Origin: an uncultured Ruminococcus sp.
Lineage (GTDB): Bacteria; Bacillota; Clostridia; Oscillospirales; Ruminococcaceae
Direction: 5' to 3'
DNA length: 64,000 bases
NCBI GenBank assembly: GCA_947345935.1
Contig: CAMZZN010000001.1
Coordinates: forward strand, 111,049 to 175,048
Below the pieces are notes generated by a model. That model was given only the letters and a program-made list of their open reading frames with translations. It ran no database searches and had not been told where the DNA came from. Shown piece after piece: positions 1-8,444 of this stretch. A program made the translations under genes and the position numbers. The stretch's first letter is position 1. The number at the start of each line of letters is the position of its first letter.

Positions 1-447
1 GTAGCTGCTAATAAATCGGATATGGCAACCGATGAGCAGATATCCGATTTCAGGCAATATATCGAGGAAAAGGAAATTCCGTTCTTCTGTATTTCGGCTG
101 CCACAACAAAGGGAACTGCGCAGCTTATAAACAAGATCACAGAGGTTCTGGAAACTCTTCCCCCCATCAAGGAATATGAACCTGAACCTATTCCACAGGC
201 AGAGCTTGACGATATGCTCGGAAACGGAAAGCAGTTCGGCGTCTTTGTGGAGGACGGAATTTATTACGTTGAAGCTCCATGGATACGTCCGACAATGCGT
301 GTGATTGATCCGGATGATTACTCATCGCTCCAGTATTTTCAGCGTGTGCTTATCAACAGCGGAATAATTGCAAAGCTGGAGGAAATGGGTATTCAGGAGG
401 GCGATACAGTGGATCTTGAGGGCTTTGAGTTTGACTTTGTTTACTAA
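1..447 (+). CDS. obgE: GTPase Obg, C-terminal part (5' end outside window)
   Basis: Partial gene; the reading frame is open from base 1. It begins with VAANKSD, the NKxD (G4) guanine-recognition motif, followed by the G5-like ISAATTKG. The last ~75 residues (KQFGVFVEDGIYYVEAPWI...) match the Obg C-terminal (OCT) domain that is specific to this subfamily. Obg is an essential GTPase of 50S ribosome maturation that also responds to ppGpp. The G1-G3 motifs and the glycine-rich Obg fold must lie upstream of the window. The neighbours, mini-RNase III and yebC, fit an RNA/ribosome-maturation operon. Confidence 0.93.
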   Translation, partial: VAANKSDMATDEQISDFRQYIEEKEIPFFCISAATTKGTAQLINKITEVLETLPPIKEYEPEPIPQAELDDMLGNGKQFGVFVEDGIYYVEAPWIRPTMRVIDPDDYSSLQYFQRVLINSGIIAKLEEMGIQEGDTVDLEGFEFDFVY

Positions 448-448
448 T

Positions 449-865
449 ATGGATAAAAAGAAATTGTCAGAATGTGAAGCAAATTCATACAGTCCGCTGA
501 GTCTGGCTTTTCTTGGCGACAGCGTTTACGATACCTATGTAAGGGAATATCTGCTGAAGAAAGCCAATATGCCGGCTGCAAAGCTTCATTCCGCTAAGAT
601 CAAACTGGTGTGTGCAGAGTTTCAGTCAGAGATATTTGAAATTTTTCTGAACAAGCTTACAGAACACGAATTATCGGTGATGAAGCGTGGACGCAATGCT
701 ACGGGAAATACAGTTCCGAAGCACGCTGATGCGGCGCAGTACAGGCGTGCTTCGGCTGTTGAGTGCCTGTTCGGATATCTTTATATCACAGGACAGCTTG
801 CAAGGCTGGATGAATTGTTTGAATTAGTTACAGATATTATTGAAAATGAGCAGATAGGAGTGTAA
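449..865 (+). CDS. mrnC: Mini-ribonuclease III
   Basis: Mini-RNase III matures 23S rRNA ends by cleaving double-stranded precursor; it has the RNase III catalytic domain without the dsRNA-binding domain. The 138 residues are the usual length. The family signature is LAFLGDSVYDTYVREYL near the N terminus, with the acidic catalytic residues in FLGDSVYD and in the C-terminal SAVECLFGYLY helix. An in-frame ATG 81 bases upstream lies inside obgE, so I place the start at 449, one base after the obgE stop. This tight coupling suggests co-translation. Confidence 0.9.
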   Translation: MDKKKLSECEANSYSPLSLAFLGDSVYDTYVREYLLKKANMPAAKLHSAKIKLVCAEFQSEIFEIFLNKLTEHELSVMKRGRNATGNTVPKHADAAQYRRASAVECLFGYLYITGQLARLDELFELVTDIIENEQIGV

Positions 866-868
866 AAT

Positions 869-1597
869 ATGTCAGGTCATTCAAAATGGAATAATATTAA
901 ACGTAAAAAGGAAGCTACCGACGCTGTTAAAGGTAAAATATTTACAAAAATAGGGCGTGAGATTACTGTTGTGGTACGGGAAGGCGGTCCCGATCCGAAC
1001 AACAACAGTAAGCTTCGTGATCTTATTGCAAAGGCAAAGGCAAATAACGTTCCCAACGATAACATTGAGCGTGTTATTAAGAAGGCTGCCGGCGGCGAGG
1101 ACAAAAACAACTATGAAAATATCGTTTACGAGGGATATGGTCCAAACGGCGTCGCTGTTATTGTTGAGTGTCTTACAGACAACAGAAACAGGACTGCCGG
1201 AGAGGTTCGTCATTATTTTGATAAATTCGGCGGAAACCTCGGAACTATCGGATGTGTTTCATTTATGTTCAGCACTAAGGGAATCGTTGTTCTGGAAAAT
1301 ACGGGTCTTGACGAGGATGCCGTTATGGATGATGTTTTTGAGTGCGGCGGAGACGACTTTGATATAAGCGAAGAAACCGTTGAGATCGAGTGCGCTCCAG
1401 AGAATGTTCACGCTCTGCGGGAGGGGCTGACAGCCAAGGGATATAATGTTTTATCCGCAGAGGTTGAGCAGATTCCGGCAAACTATACTACTCTAACTGA
1501 TGAGGATCATATCAAGAAAATGAATCTTCTTCTGGAGCATCTTGAAGATAACGATGATGTCCAGAATGTATACCACAATTGGGAGATGTCTGAATAA
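869..1597 (+). CDS. yebC: YebC/PmpR family protein
   Basis: A 242-residue member of the YebC/TACO1 family, starting with the diagnostic MSGHSKWNNIKRKK and followed by KGKIFTKIGREI. The family was long called transcriptional regulators; later work on relatives points to relieving ribosome stalling on proline-rich stretches. Which applies here cannot be read from sequence. It begins 3 bases after the mrnC stop with TAGGAGTGTAAAAT as its ribosome site, so it belongs to the obgE operon. A terminator follows at once. Confidence 0.93.
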   Translation: MSGHSKWNNIKRKKEATDAVKGKIFTKIGREITVVVREGGPDPNNNSKLRDLIAKAKANNVPNDNIERVIKKAAGGEDKNNYENIVYEGYGPNGVAVIVECLTDNRNRTAGEVRHYFDKFGGNLGTIGCVSFMFSTKGIVVLENTGLDEDAVMDDVFECGGDDFDISEETVEIECAPENVHALREGLTAKGYNVLSAEVEQIPANYTTLTDEDHIKKMNLLLEHLEDNDDVQNVYHNWEMSE

Positions 1598-1604
1598 TAA
1601 TATA

Positions 1605-1628
1605 GAACAGCTTTCGGGCTGTTCTTTT
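1605..1628 (+). terminator. Intrinsic terminator after yebC
   Basis: Perfect 7-bp stem GAACAGC/GCTGTTC with a 6-base loop, followed by TTTT. It sits just 14 bases before the next start codon, so the downstream GNAT gene depends either on read-through or on a promoter I cannot place. Confidence 0.75.
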
Positions 1629-1641
1629 CAGGGGTAAGAAA

Positions 1642-2142
1642 ATGAGCATAGAAATTTCAAAGGTCGAAATGGATGAAGAACTCCGTGAAGTTGCAGATTT
1701 GGCTGCAGAAATCTGGCGTGAGTGTTTTCCGGGAATAATTTCTGCGGAACATATAGAATATATGATAGAAAAATATCAGTCTTATCATGCCATGACGGAG
1801 CAGATATCTAATCAGGGCTACAGCTATCTTGCCGTCAGGGAATGCGGGAAGTTATGCGGATATATCGGCATAAAACCTGAAGATGACGAGCACTTTTTTC
1901 TGAGCAAGCTTTATCTTTGCGCAGATAAAAGGGGCAAAGGAATTGCTTCTGCCATGCTGAACAGAGTTTTTGATGAAGCCCGTAAATCTGGCAAAAGCAC
2001 AGTTTATCTGACGGTGAACAGGCACAATGATCATGCTGTTGACGTTTACAGAAAAACAGGGTTTATAATTACCAGACAGTCCGTCGCTGACATAGGGAAC
2101 GGATTTGTGATGGACGATTATATTATGGAATACAAACTGTAA
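1642..2142 (+). CDS. GNAT family N-acetyltransferase
   Basis: A 166-residue acetyl-CoA-dependent N-acetyltransferase. The C-terminal half carries the GNAT core: FFLSKLYLCADKRGKGIASAML is motif A with the Q/RxxGxG/A pyrophosphate loop, followed by TVYLTVNRHNDHAVDVYRKTGF (motif B, usually NxxAxxxYxKxGF). The substrate is not predictable. Start ATG preceded by AGGGGTAAGAAA. It lies between a terminator and mntP and appears monocistronic. Confidence 0.88.
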   Translation: MSIEISKVEMDEELREVADLAAEIWRECFPGIISAEHIEYMIEKYQSYHAMTEQISNQGYSYLAVRECGKLCGYIGIKPEDDEHFFLSKLYLCADKRGKGIASAMLNRVFDEARKSGKSTVYLTVNRHNDHAVDVYRKTGFIITRQSVADIGNGFVMDDYIMEYKL

Positions 2143-2203
2143 TATATTAGCGCCTGTCCGTATATAATATAATGATTACAATATTATTACGAGGTGTAAA
2201 GTT

Positions 2204-2773
2204 ATGGGAATCATTGAATTAACGCTTCTTTCTGCCGGACTTGCTATGGATGCTTTTTCTGTTGCGGTATGTCAGGGGCTTAGTATGAAAAAGCTGTGTG
2301 TACGCAGCGGTTTGATAATCGCATTGTTTTTCGGAATCTTTCAGGGGGTAATGCCTCTTATCGGATATTTTCTGGGGAGTCGTTTTGCTGGATATATAAG
2401 TTCTGTCAGTCATTGGATTGCATTCGGGCTTCTTGGCGTTATAGGCGGAAAGATGATATGGGAAGCGTTTCATGACGAAGAGGAGTCAGGCGGAAAGTCA
2501 GAATACAAGCTTGCTTTTGGGGAACTTACACTGCTCGCTGTAGCTACCAGCATAGACGCTCTTGCAGTCGGAATAGTTTTTGCAGCGGCTAAGGTGAATC
2601 TTATACTGTCTGTAATAATGATTGCTGCTGTGACTTTTGCCATATCTTTTGCAGGCGTGGTTATAGGCAATAAATTCGGCAGTCGCTTTGAAAAGAAAGC
2701 GGAGATCGCCGGAGGGGGAATTCTGATACTTATAGGTCTGAAAATGCTTCTGGATGGACTTGGAATATTATAA
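2204..2773 (+). CDS. mntP: Manganese efflux pump MntP
   Basis: A 189-residue, six-helix inner-membrane protein of the MntP (DUF204) family, which exports Mn2+. Two pseudo-symmetric halves each carry the family's conserved aspartates in membrane helices: GLAMDAFSVAVCQG near residue 15 and ATSIDALAVGI near residue 116. Start ATG with GAGGTG ahead of it. The usual yybP-ykoY manganese riboswitch is not recognisable in the 60-base leader. Ends at a strong bidirectional terminator. Confidence 0.92.
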   Translation: MGIIELTLLSAGLAMDAFSVAVCQGLSMKKLCVRSGLIIALFFGIFQGVMPLIGYFLGSRFAGYISSVSHWIAFGLLGVIGGKMIWEAFHDEEESGGKSEYKLAFGELTLLAVATSIDALAVGIVFAAAKVNLILSVIMIAAVTFAISFAGVVIGNKFGSRFEKKAEIAGGGILILIGLKMLLDGLGIL

Positions 2774-2796
2774 GATATTGAACAGACTCTAAAAAC

Positions 2797-2823
2797 AAAG
2801 GACGGAAATCTTTCCGTCCTTTT
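2797..2823. terminator. Bidirectional terminator between mntP and MATE gene
   Basis: AAAGGACGGAAA/TTTCCGTCCTTT forms a 12-bp inverted repeat around TC, with T-rich sequence on the plus side and A-rich sequence on the other. It serves the convergent mntP and MATE genes. Confidence 0.85.
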
Positions 2824-2826
2824 GTG

Positions 2827-4233
2827 TTATATTTTTGCTCCGACTTTCGGAGATTTTTTAACTTCTGCATCTAGTTTTTTCATTACTTTGAATTCATATA
2901 CTGCCATTAGTATTGCAACGACAGCCGAAAGTACATCGGCAATAGGTCCTGTGTAAAGAATGCCGTTTATTCCGAAGATCAGAGGAAGAACCAGCAGAAT
3001 AGGAACGAAGAAGATGATCTGTCTCGTCAGCGACAGAAAAACGCCCTTGATAGATTTTCCGATAGATGTAAAGAACGTTGATGTGATAGGCTGAAGGCAG
3101 TTTATCCAGGTGAAAAACAGGAAAATGCGGAAAAATTTTATTCCGAATTCAAAGTAAGAGTCGCTGCCCTTTCCGAAGATCATAAGAATTTCCCGTGGGA
3201 ATATCTGGAACAATACAAAAGCGAAGATAGATATTCCTCCACCGGTTATAACAGCAAGGCGGTATGCCTCCCGGACACGGCTGAAATTGCGTGCGCCGTA
3301 GTTAAAACTCTCGATTGGCTGCGTTCCCTGAGCAAGACCGATGACAATAGAAAAGACGATCATGTTGACTTTCATGACGATTCCTGCTACAGCAATGGGA
3401 TCGTCAGCTCCGTAGGAAGAAAGGCTTCCATAGTGCTTGAGAGAGTTGTTGAGAACGATCTGAACTACGCCTATAGCGATCTGATTGAAGAACGAAGCCA
3501 TACCAATTGACGAAACCCGTTTAATATGGGTGCTGCAAGGTATAAAGTGCTTTTTTTCAAGCTTGACCGTTTTGAATCTGAAAGCGTAAATAATAACTAT
3601 CACAGCCGAGACAAACTGTCCGATGACTGTAGCGGCGGCGGCGCCTGCCATGCCCCAGCCGAAAACCAGTACGAAAACTGCGTCGAGGATAGTGTTTATA
3701 ACAGCTCCGGTGATGTTAAGCAGCATGGTTATCTGAGGGCTGCCGTCTGCTCTGATAAGATGTCCGCCTCCTGTGGACAGTAACAGGAACGGGAATCCCA
3801 ATGCAGTGACACGCACGTAATCCTGAGCGAACGGCAGATTTTTTGCGGTAGCTCCGAAAAGTTTCAGCATGGGAGTGAGAAATATCAGAGTGATTATCGA
3901 TATCAGCACACCGCAGACGGCAAGCATTGTCAAAGCGTTTCCTGCGTAATATCCGGCGTTTTTCTTGTCGCCCCTGCCCATTGCAAGATTGAAGCATGAA
4001 GCGCCTCCGATTCCGAAAAGCAAGGCGAGGGACATACATATCGTGGTCAGAGGAAAGGCGATGTTTGTGGCGGCGTTTCCGAGTGAACCGACCTTTTGTC
4101 CGATAAATAGCTGGTCTACCATATTGTAGAGAGCGCCTACCAGCATTCCGATTATGCTCGGCACTGCAAATTTTACCATAAGTTTTCTTACGGAAACAGT
4201 TGCCAGAGGATTTACTTCTTTTGTTTTTTCCAT
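2827..4233 (-). CDS. MATE family multidrug/Na+ efflux transporter
   Basis: A 468-residue, twelve-helix exporter of the MATE family. It shows the typical start (VRKLMVKFAVPSIIGMLVGALYNMVDQLFIGQKVG) and two homologous halves; the second begins around IGMASFFNQIAIGVVQIVLNN. Members expel cationic drugs or metabolites using Na+ or H+ gradients; the substrate cannot be inferred. A sigmaA promoter lies upstream on the same strand (4266-4295). Monocistronic, convergent with mntP and divergent from the rnf operon. Confidence 0.9.
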   Translation of the reverse strand: MEKTKEVNPLATVSVRKLMVKFAVPSIIGMLVGALYNMVDQLFIGQKVGSLGNAATNIAFPLTTICMSLALLFGIGGASCFNLAMGRGDKKNAGYYAGNALTMLAVCGVLISIITLIFLTPMLKLFGATAKNLPFAQDYVRVTALGFPFLLLSTGGGHLIRADGSPQITMLLNITGAVINTILDAVFVLVFGWGMAGAAAATVIGQFVSAVIVIIYAFRFKTVKLEKKHFIPCSTHIKRVSSIGMASFFNQIAIGVVQIVLNNSLKHYGSLSSYGADDPIAVAGIVMKVNMIVFSIVIGLAQGTQPIESFNYGARNFSRVREAYRLAVITGGGISIFAFVLFQIFPREILMIFGKGSDSYFEFGIKFFRIFLFFTWINCLQPITSTFFTSIGKSIKGVFLSLTRQIIFFVPILLVLPLIFGINGILYTGPIADVLSAVVAILMAVYEFKVMKKLDAEVKKSPKVGAKI

Positions 4234-4265
4234 TTATATCCTTCTTTACTTTATAATATACTCTT

Positions 4266-4295
4266 ATTATAACACTAAATTACCTGATTTGTCAA
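4266..4295 (-). promoter_or_regulatory. SigmaA promoter of MATE gene
   Basis: On the minus strand TTGACA, 18-base spacer, TATAAT, about 35 bases before the MATE start codon. Confidence 0.75.
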
Positions 4296-4368
4296 ATGTG
4301 AATAGCTCCCATATGAAGTTTGGGTGCGATGCTGGAAATTTTTTTGTATATTTATTTTTAAAAATATA

Positions 4369-4397
4369 TTGAAAAAAATCAAAGAATATTGTATAAT
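4369..4397 (+). promoter_or_regulatory. SigmaA promoter of rnf operon
   Basis: TTGAAA, 17-base spacer, TATAAT, ending 38 bases before the rnfC start. This is the only clear promoter for the six-gene unit. Confidence 0.8.
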
Positions 4398-4435
4398 TAT
4401 ATAGTATGGCATATTTGAGTATAAAGGAGAAAAAT

Positions 4436-5713
4436 ATGAACAAATTGAACGGAATAAGGCTGAATCACCGTAAAAATACGGAAAACAGCCCTACTGAAGA
4501 ATTCCCTCTGCCTGCCAGGGTGAAAATCCCCATGTCTATGAATATGGGAGCTTCGTGTCAGCCGCTTGTAAAGGCAGGAGATACGGTAAAGGTGGGTCAG
4601 AAAATAGGCGATTCCGACGCTGCATTCAGCGTTCCCATTCATTCTTCCGTTTCAGGAACGATTACAGCCGTCAGCGATTACAGAACGGCTTCGGGAGCTG
4701 TATGCAAGGCCGTTGAAATCGAAACAGACGGTCAGCAGACTGTTTCAGAAGAAGTAAAACCGCCTGTTGTCACCGACAGGAACAGCTTTATAAAGGCTGT
4801 AAGGGAAAGCGGAGCCTGCGGTCTTGGCGGTGCAGGTTTCCCGACGCATATCAAGCTGAACCCTAAAACCCCTGTCGATACACTTGTTATAAACGCCGCA
4901 GAATGTGAGCCGTATATAACGGCGGATTATCGAGAAATGATTGAGAATTCAGCAGATGTTATAGGCGGAATAAGACTCGTACAGTCTCATCTTGGCATAA
5001 AGAGTGTTAAACTGGCTATTGAAGCAAATAAGCCGGAAGCAATAAAGAAATTCACGAAAATGGCAGAGGACGACGATTCAATTGATATTGTTACCCTGCC
5101 CTCAAGCTATCCGCAGGGAGCAGAAAAGGTGATTATCTACAATTCCACCGGCAGGATCGTTATGGAGGGACAGCTTCCGTCAGATATAGGAGTCATCGTA
5201 ATGAATGTTTCGACCATTGCTTTTCTTTACCGATATATGCAGGACGGTATGCCTCTTGTGCAGCGCCGTCTGACTATTGACGGAAACGCAGTGGCTGATC
5301 CGAAAAATATAAAAACCGTTATCGGTACATCTTTCAGGGAATTACTCGAATACTGCAAAACGGATATGGATTCGGTAAAAAAAATCATAAGCGGCGGTCC
5401 GATGATGGGCATGAGTATTCCGAATGCCGATATGCCGGTGGTAAAAACATCCAATGCACTGCTTGCCTTTGACCGTTACGATCAGCGAAAAACATCTGCC
5501 TGCATCCGCTGCGGGCGCTGTGTAAGAGTTTGTCCCATGGGTCTTATGCCTGCCGATATCGACAGAGCTTATAAGATAAAAAATATTGAGGAACTGAGCA
5601 AACTCAAAGTAATGCTCTGCATGAACTGCGGAAGCTGTACATATGTATGTCCTGCGAATCGTAAGCTTGCAGAGACAAATCAGCTGGCAAAGACGCTTAT
5701 ACCAAGAAAGTAA
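4436..5713 (+). CDS. rnfC: Electron transport complex subunit RnfC
   Basis: Peripheral cytoplasmic subunit of the Rnf complex, which passes electrons from reduced ferredoxin to NAD+ while pumping Na+ or H+. It is thought to hold the NADH/FMN site. The 425 residues show the N-terminal barrel-sandwich region (KIPMSMNMGASCQPLVKAGDTV), the glycine-rich GACGLGGAGFPTHIKL segment, an SLBB-like part, and two C-terminal 4Fe-4S motifs, CIRCGRCVRVCP and CMNCGSCTYVCP. I chose the start at 4436 rather than the in-frame ATG at 4406 because AAAGGAG precedes the former. First gene of the operon. Confidence 0.94.
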   Translation: MNKLNGIRLNHRKNTENSPTEEFPLPARVKIPMSMNMGASCQPLVKAGDTVKVGQKIGDSDAAFSVPIHSSVSGTITAVSDYRTASGAVCKAVEIETDGQQTVSEEVKPPVVTDRNSFIKAVRESGACGLGGAGFPTHIKLNPKTPVDTLVINAAECEPYITADYREMIENSADVIGGIRLVQSHLGIKSVKLAIEANKPEAIKKFTKMAEDDDSIDIVTLPSSYPQGAEKVIIYNSTGRIVMEGQLPSDIGVIVMNVSTIAFLYRYMQDGMPLVQRRLTIDGNAVADPKNIKTVIGTSFRELLEYCKTDMDSVKKIISGGPMMGMSIPNADMPVVKTSNALLAFDRYDQRKTSACIRCGRCVRVCPMGLMPADIDRAYKIKNIEELSKLKVMLCMNCGSCTYVCPANRKLAETNQLAKTLIPRK

Positions 5714-5725
5714 GGAGGATGCAGA

Positions 5726-6664
5726 ATGAACAAGCTTATTGTTTCACCGTCACCCCATGACGAAAATTATATGAAGACTTCCGGCATAATGCTCAACGTC
5801 ATCATTGCTCTTATTCCTGCCTTGTGCGCAGGATGCTACATCTTTGGCTGGAGGGTCGTTACCCTGACAGCAGTCTGCGTGTCCAGCTGTATGATTTTTG
5901 AATACCTCAGCCGTCGCATCATGAAACGCAGCAATACTATAACCGATCTTTCCGCTGTTGTTACAGGCGTGCTTTTGGCTATGAATCTTCCTGTGACCCT
6001 GCCTTACTGGATGGCAGTAATCGGATGCTTTGTGGCTATCGTGATTATAAAGCAGCTTTTTGGAGGTCTTGGACAAAATTTTGCCAATCCGGCAATCACT
6101 GCAAGAATAGTGCTCATGGTGTCTTTTCCGTCTGCCATGACGCACTGGATCCAGCCCGTTTCATATGAATACGACGCCGTTTCTTCCGCAACTCCTCTTG
6201 CAATGGGCGAGGGAGCAGAACTGCCTTCATATCTTGATCTGCTTCTGGGAAATGTCGGCGGATGTCTCGGTGAGACCTGTGCGCTGGCTCTTCTGGCAGG
6301 AGGACTTTATCTTGCAGCAAGAAGAATAATTTCCCTTGCCGCACCGGCCGCTTTCATCGGAAGTCTTGCCGCACTTATGGCGATCGCCGGAGAAGATCCT
6401 CTTTATCACATACTGGCGGGCGGCGTTTTCCTCGGAGCATTCTTTATGGCTACAGATTACGCTACCACACCGATAACCTTCAAGGGAAAGCTGATTTTCG
6501 GTATGGGATGCGGACTCATTACCTTTGTTATACGAAAGTTCGGTTCTTATCCGGAGGGAGTTTCTTTCTCGATTCTGCTTATGAATATTCTTACCCCATA
6601 TATTGAGCAGATGACACGTACAAAGATTTTTGGCGCAAAGGAGGCTGAAAGGAATGAAGGATAA
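5726..6664 (+). CDS. rnfD: Electron transport complex subunit RnfD
   Basis: Integral membrane flavoprotein subunit, 312 residues with many hydrophobic helices. The stretch AVSSATPLAMGEG contains the S-x-A-T-P-L motif whose threonine carries FMN by a phosphodiester bond in characterised RnfD/NqrB proteins. N-terminal IVSPSPHDENYMKTSGIMLNV is typical. A perfect AAGGAGG precedes the start. It overlaps rnfG by 11 bases. Confidence 0.94.
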   Translation: MNKLIVSPSPHDENYMKTSGIMLNVIIALIPALCAGCYIFGWRVVTLTAVCVSSCMIFEYLSRRIMKRSNTITDLSAVVTGVLLAMNLPVTLPYWMAVIGCFVAIVIIKQLFGGLGQNFANPAITARIVLMVSFPSAMTHWIQPVSYEYDAVSSATPLAMGEGAELPSYLDLLLGNVGGCLGETCALALLAGGLYLAARRIISLAAPAAFIGSLAALMAIAGEDPLYHILAGGVFLGAFFMATDYATTPITFKGKLIFGMGCGLITFVIRKFGSYPEGVSFSILLMNILTPYIEQMTRTKIFGAKEAERNEG

Positions 6665-7184
6665 GATAAAACCTACTATAATCCTTACCGTGATCTGCAC
6701 GGCGGCAGCGCTTCTTCTTGTTCTTGCCTACGAAATGACAAAGGATAGAATAGCCGAGCAGCGAGCTCTGAAATTCAATAAAAGCGTTGAATCGCTTTTC
6801 GGAGAGTGCGAGACGACTATTATAGACGATAATTTCGGATATGACGAAATACAGCAAATCGCCGTGACCTCTGACGGAAAGACGGTAATACAGGTCTGCA
6901 CCGACGGTTATTCAAAGGGCGGAATCAATATTCTTGTTGGTATTGATGAAAAAGGTGTTCTGACGGGGATTTCCTTTATATCTCTTGGAGAAACGCCTGG
7001 TCTCGGTTCAAAGGTAAAAGACGAACCGTCTTTTGTAGAGAAAAATTTTGTGGGCATAACAAAAGTTCCGGAGGAGATCGATTCCATAAGCGGCGCAACA
7101 TTTTCTTCAAACGGAATGAAAAAGGCTGTTGAAATTGCAATGAACGTATATAATGAAAATAAGGAGGAGATCCTCGGTGGCTGA
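6654..7184 (+). CDS. rnfG: Electron transport complex subunit RnfG
   Basis: A 176-residue subunit with one N-terminal membrane helix (ILTVICTAAALLLVLAYEMT) and an extracytoplasmic FMN-binding domain. The covalent flavinylation site is visible as DSISGATFSSNGM; the threonine of SGAT is the expected FMN anchor. The start at 6654 is preceded by AAAGGAGGCTGAAAGG within rnfD. It overlaps rnfE by 8 bases, giving tight translational coupling. No flavin transferase (ApbE) gene is seen in the window, so that enzyme must be encoded elsewhere. Confidence 0.93.
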   Translation: MKDKIKPTIILTVICTAAALLLVLAYEMTKDRIAEQRALKFNKSVESLFGECETTIIDDNFGYDEIQQIAVTSDGKTVIQVCTDGYSKGGINILVGIDEKGVLTGISFISLGETPGLGSKVKDEPSFVEKNFVGITKVPEEIDSISGATFSSNGMKKAVEIAMNVYNENKEEILGG

Positions 7185-7857
7185 AAAGAAATTTCTTTTA
7201 AATGAAATAACAAAGGGCATAATCAAGGAAAATCCAACTCTTGTGATGCTTCTTGGAATGTGTCCTACCCTGGCTGTTACTACTCAGGCAAAAAACGGAA
7301 TTGGCATGGGATTGGCTACAACCTTTGTGCTTCTTGGCTCAAATATTGTTGTTTCTGCTCTCAGAAAGGTTATTCCCGATAAAGTAAGAATTCCTGCATT
7401 TATCGTCATTATTGCCAGTTTTGTTACCTTTATCGGGTTTATTCTCGAAGGTTTTGTTCCCGATCTTTACGACAGTCTTGGTATTTATCTTACGCTTATA
7501 ACCGTAAACTGTATTATATTTGGCAGAGCTGAAATGTTTGCAAGCAAGAACGGTGTAGTGGCTTCTGCCTGCGATGCAATTGGAATGGGCATTGGATTCA
7601 CTCTTGCGCTGTTTCTTATGGGATCTTTCCGTGAAATATTGGGAGCAGGTAAGTGGATGGACATGAATATTCCGGTGATACATGATAATCCTATGATGTT
7701 GTTTATTATGCCGGCAGGAGGTTTTTTTACTCTTGGCGTGATAATAGCCATTGTAAACAAGATTTCTAAGAAAAAGCCGCCGCAGGAACTGGGATGTCAT
7801 GGATGCCCCAATGCAAGCGCCTGTGCACAGGCAGGAAACGGAGGCTGTGAATCATGA
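7177..7857 (+). CDS. rnfE: Electron transport complex subunit RnfE
   Basis: A 226-residue integral membrane subunit with about six helices, paralogous to RnfA. The recognisable segment GMCPTLAVTTQAKNGIGMGLA near the N terminus is conserved. I place the start at GTG 7177, since AAGGAGG lies at the right distance, not at the ATG at 7153. The C terminus has an unusual Cys-rich tail, CHGCPNASACAQAGNGGC, beyond the standard length; its role is unknown and might be metal binding. Confidence 0.92.
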   Translation: MAEKKFLLNEITKGIIKENPTLVMLLGMCPTLAVTTQAKNGIGMGLATTFVLLGSNIVVSALRKVIPDKVRIPAFIVIIASFVTFIGFILEGFVPDLYDSLGIYLTLITVNCIIFGRAEMFASKNGVVASACDAIGMGIGFTLALFLMGSFREILGAGKWMDMNIPVIHDNPMMLFIMPAGGFFTLGVIIAIVNKISKKKPPQELGCHGCPNASACAQAGNGGCES

Positions 7858-8432
7858 AAAGCTTGATGGTAATTCTGCTGGCAGCAATGCTGACAGATAA
7901 CTTTGTTCTTTCAAAGTTTATGGGAATATGTCCGTTTCTTGGAGTATCCAAGAAGCTTGACAGTGCAACGGGAATGGGTCTTGCAGTAACATTTGTAATG
8001 ATATGTGCTACAGCGGTAACATATCCTATTCATCATGGAATATTCGTTCCGAACGGACTTGAATACTTTGATACTGTTGTATTTATTCTGGTTATCGCTC
8101 TTTTTGTTCAGCTTGTTGAGACTATGCTCAAAAAATGTATTCCGTCGCTGTACAGCGCACTGGGCGTATATCTGCCGCTCATCACTACTAACTGTGCTGT
8201 TCTCGGAGTAACCGTTCTGAATATTGACAACAGTTACAGTTTTGTTCAATCCATTGTAAACGCAGTAGGCGGAGGTCTGGGATTTATGCTGTCACTGGTG
8301 ATTTTCTCCGGTGTCCGTAAAAAAATGGAGTATGCTGATATTCCCGAAACATTTAAGGGAGTTCCGGCAACACTTATTGCCGCCTCTGTCGTTTCAGTGA
8401 GCTTTCTCGGCTTTTCGGGATTGTTCAATTAA
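7854..8432 (+). CDS. rnfA: Electron transport complex subunit RnfA
   Basis: A 192-residue, six-helix membrane subunit. DNFVLSKFMGICPFLGVSKKLDSATGMGLAVTF is the classic RnfA/NqrE N-terminal region. In solved Rnf structures, RnfA and RnfE together coordinate a 2Fe-2S cluster in the membrane; the conserved cysteine in GICPFLG and TTNCAVLGV are consistent with that. Its ATG overlaps the rnfE stop by four bases. Confidence 0.94.
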   Translation: MKSLMVILLAAMLTDNFVLSKFMGICPFLGVSKKLDSATGMGLAVTFVMICATAVTYPIHHGIFVPNGLEYFDTVVFILVIALFVQLVETMLKKCIPSLYSALGVYLPLITTNCAVLGVTVLNIDNSYSFVQSIVNAVGGGLGFMLSLVIFSGVRKKMEYADIPETFKGVPATLIAASVVSVSFLGFSGLFN

Positions 8433-8444
8433 GGAGGATTGTTT

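Noticed and set aside
957-1367. Open frame of 136 codons inside yebC
   Set aside because: Lies wholly within a strongly conserved gene in another frame; no ribosome site.
2143-2203. Manganese riboswitch upstream of mntP
   Set aside because: The gap is only 60 bases and lacks the paired conserved loops of the yybP-ykoY motif.
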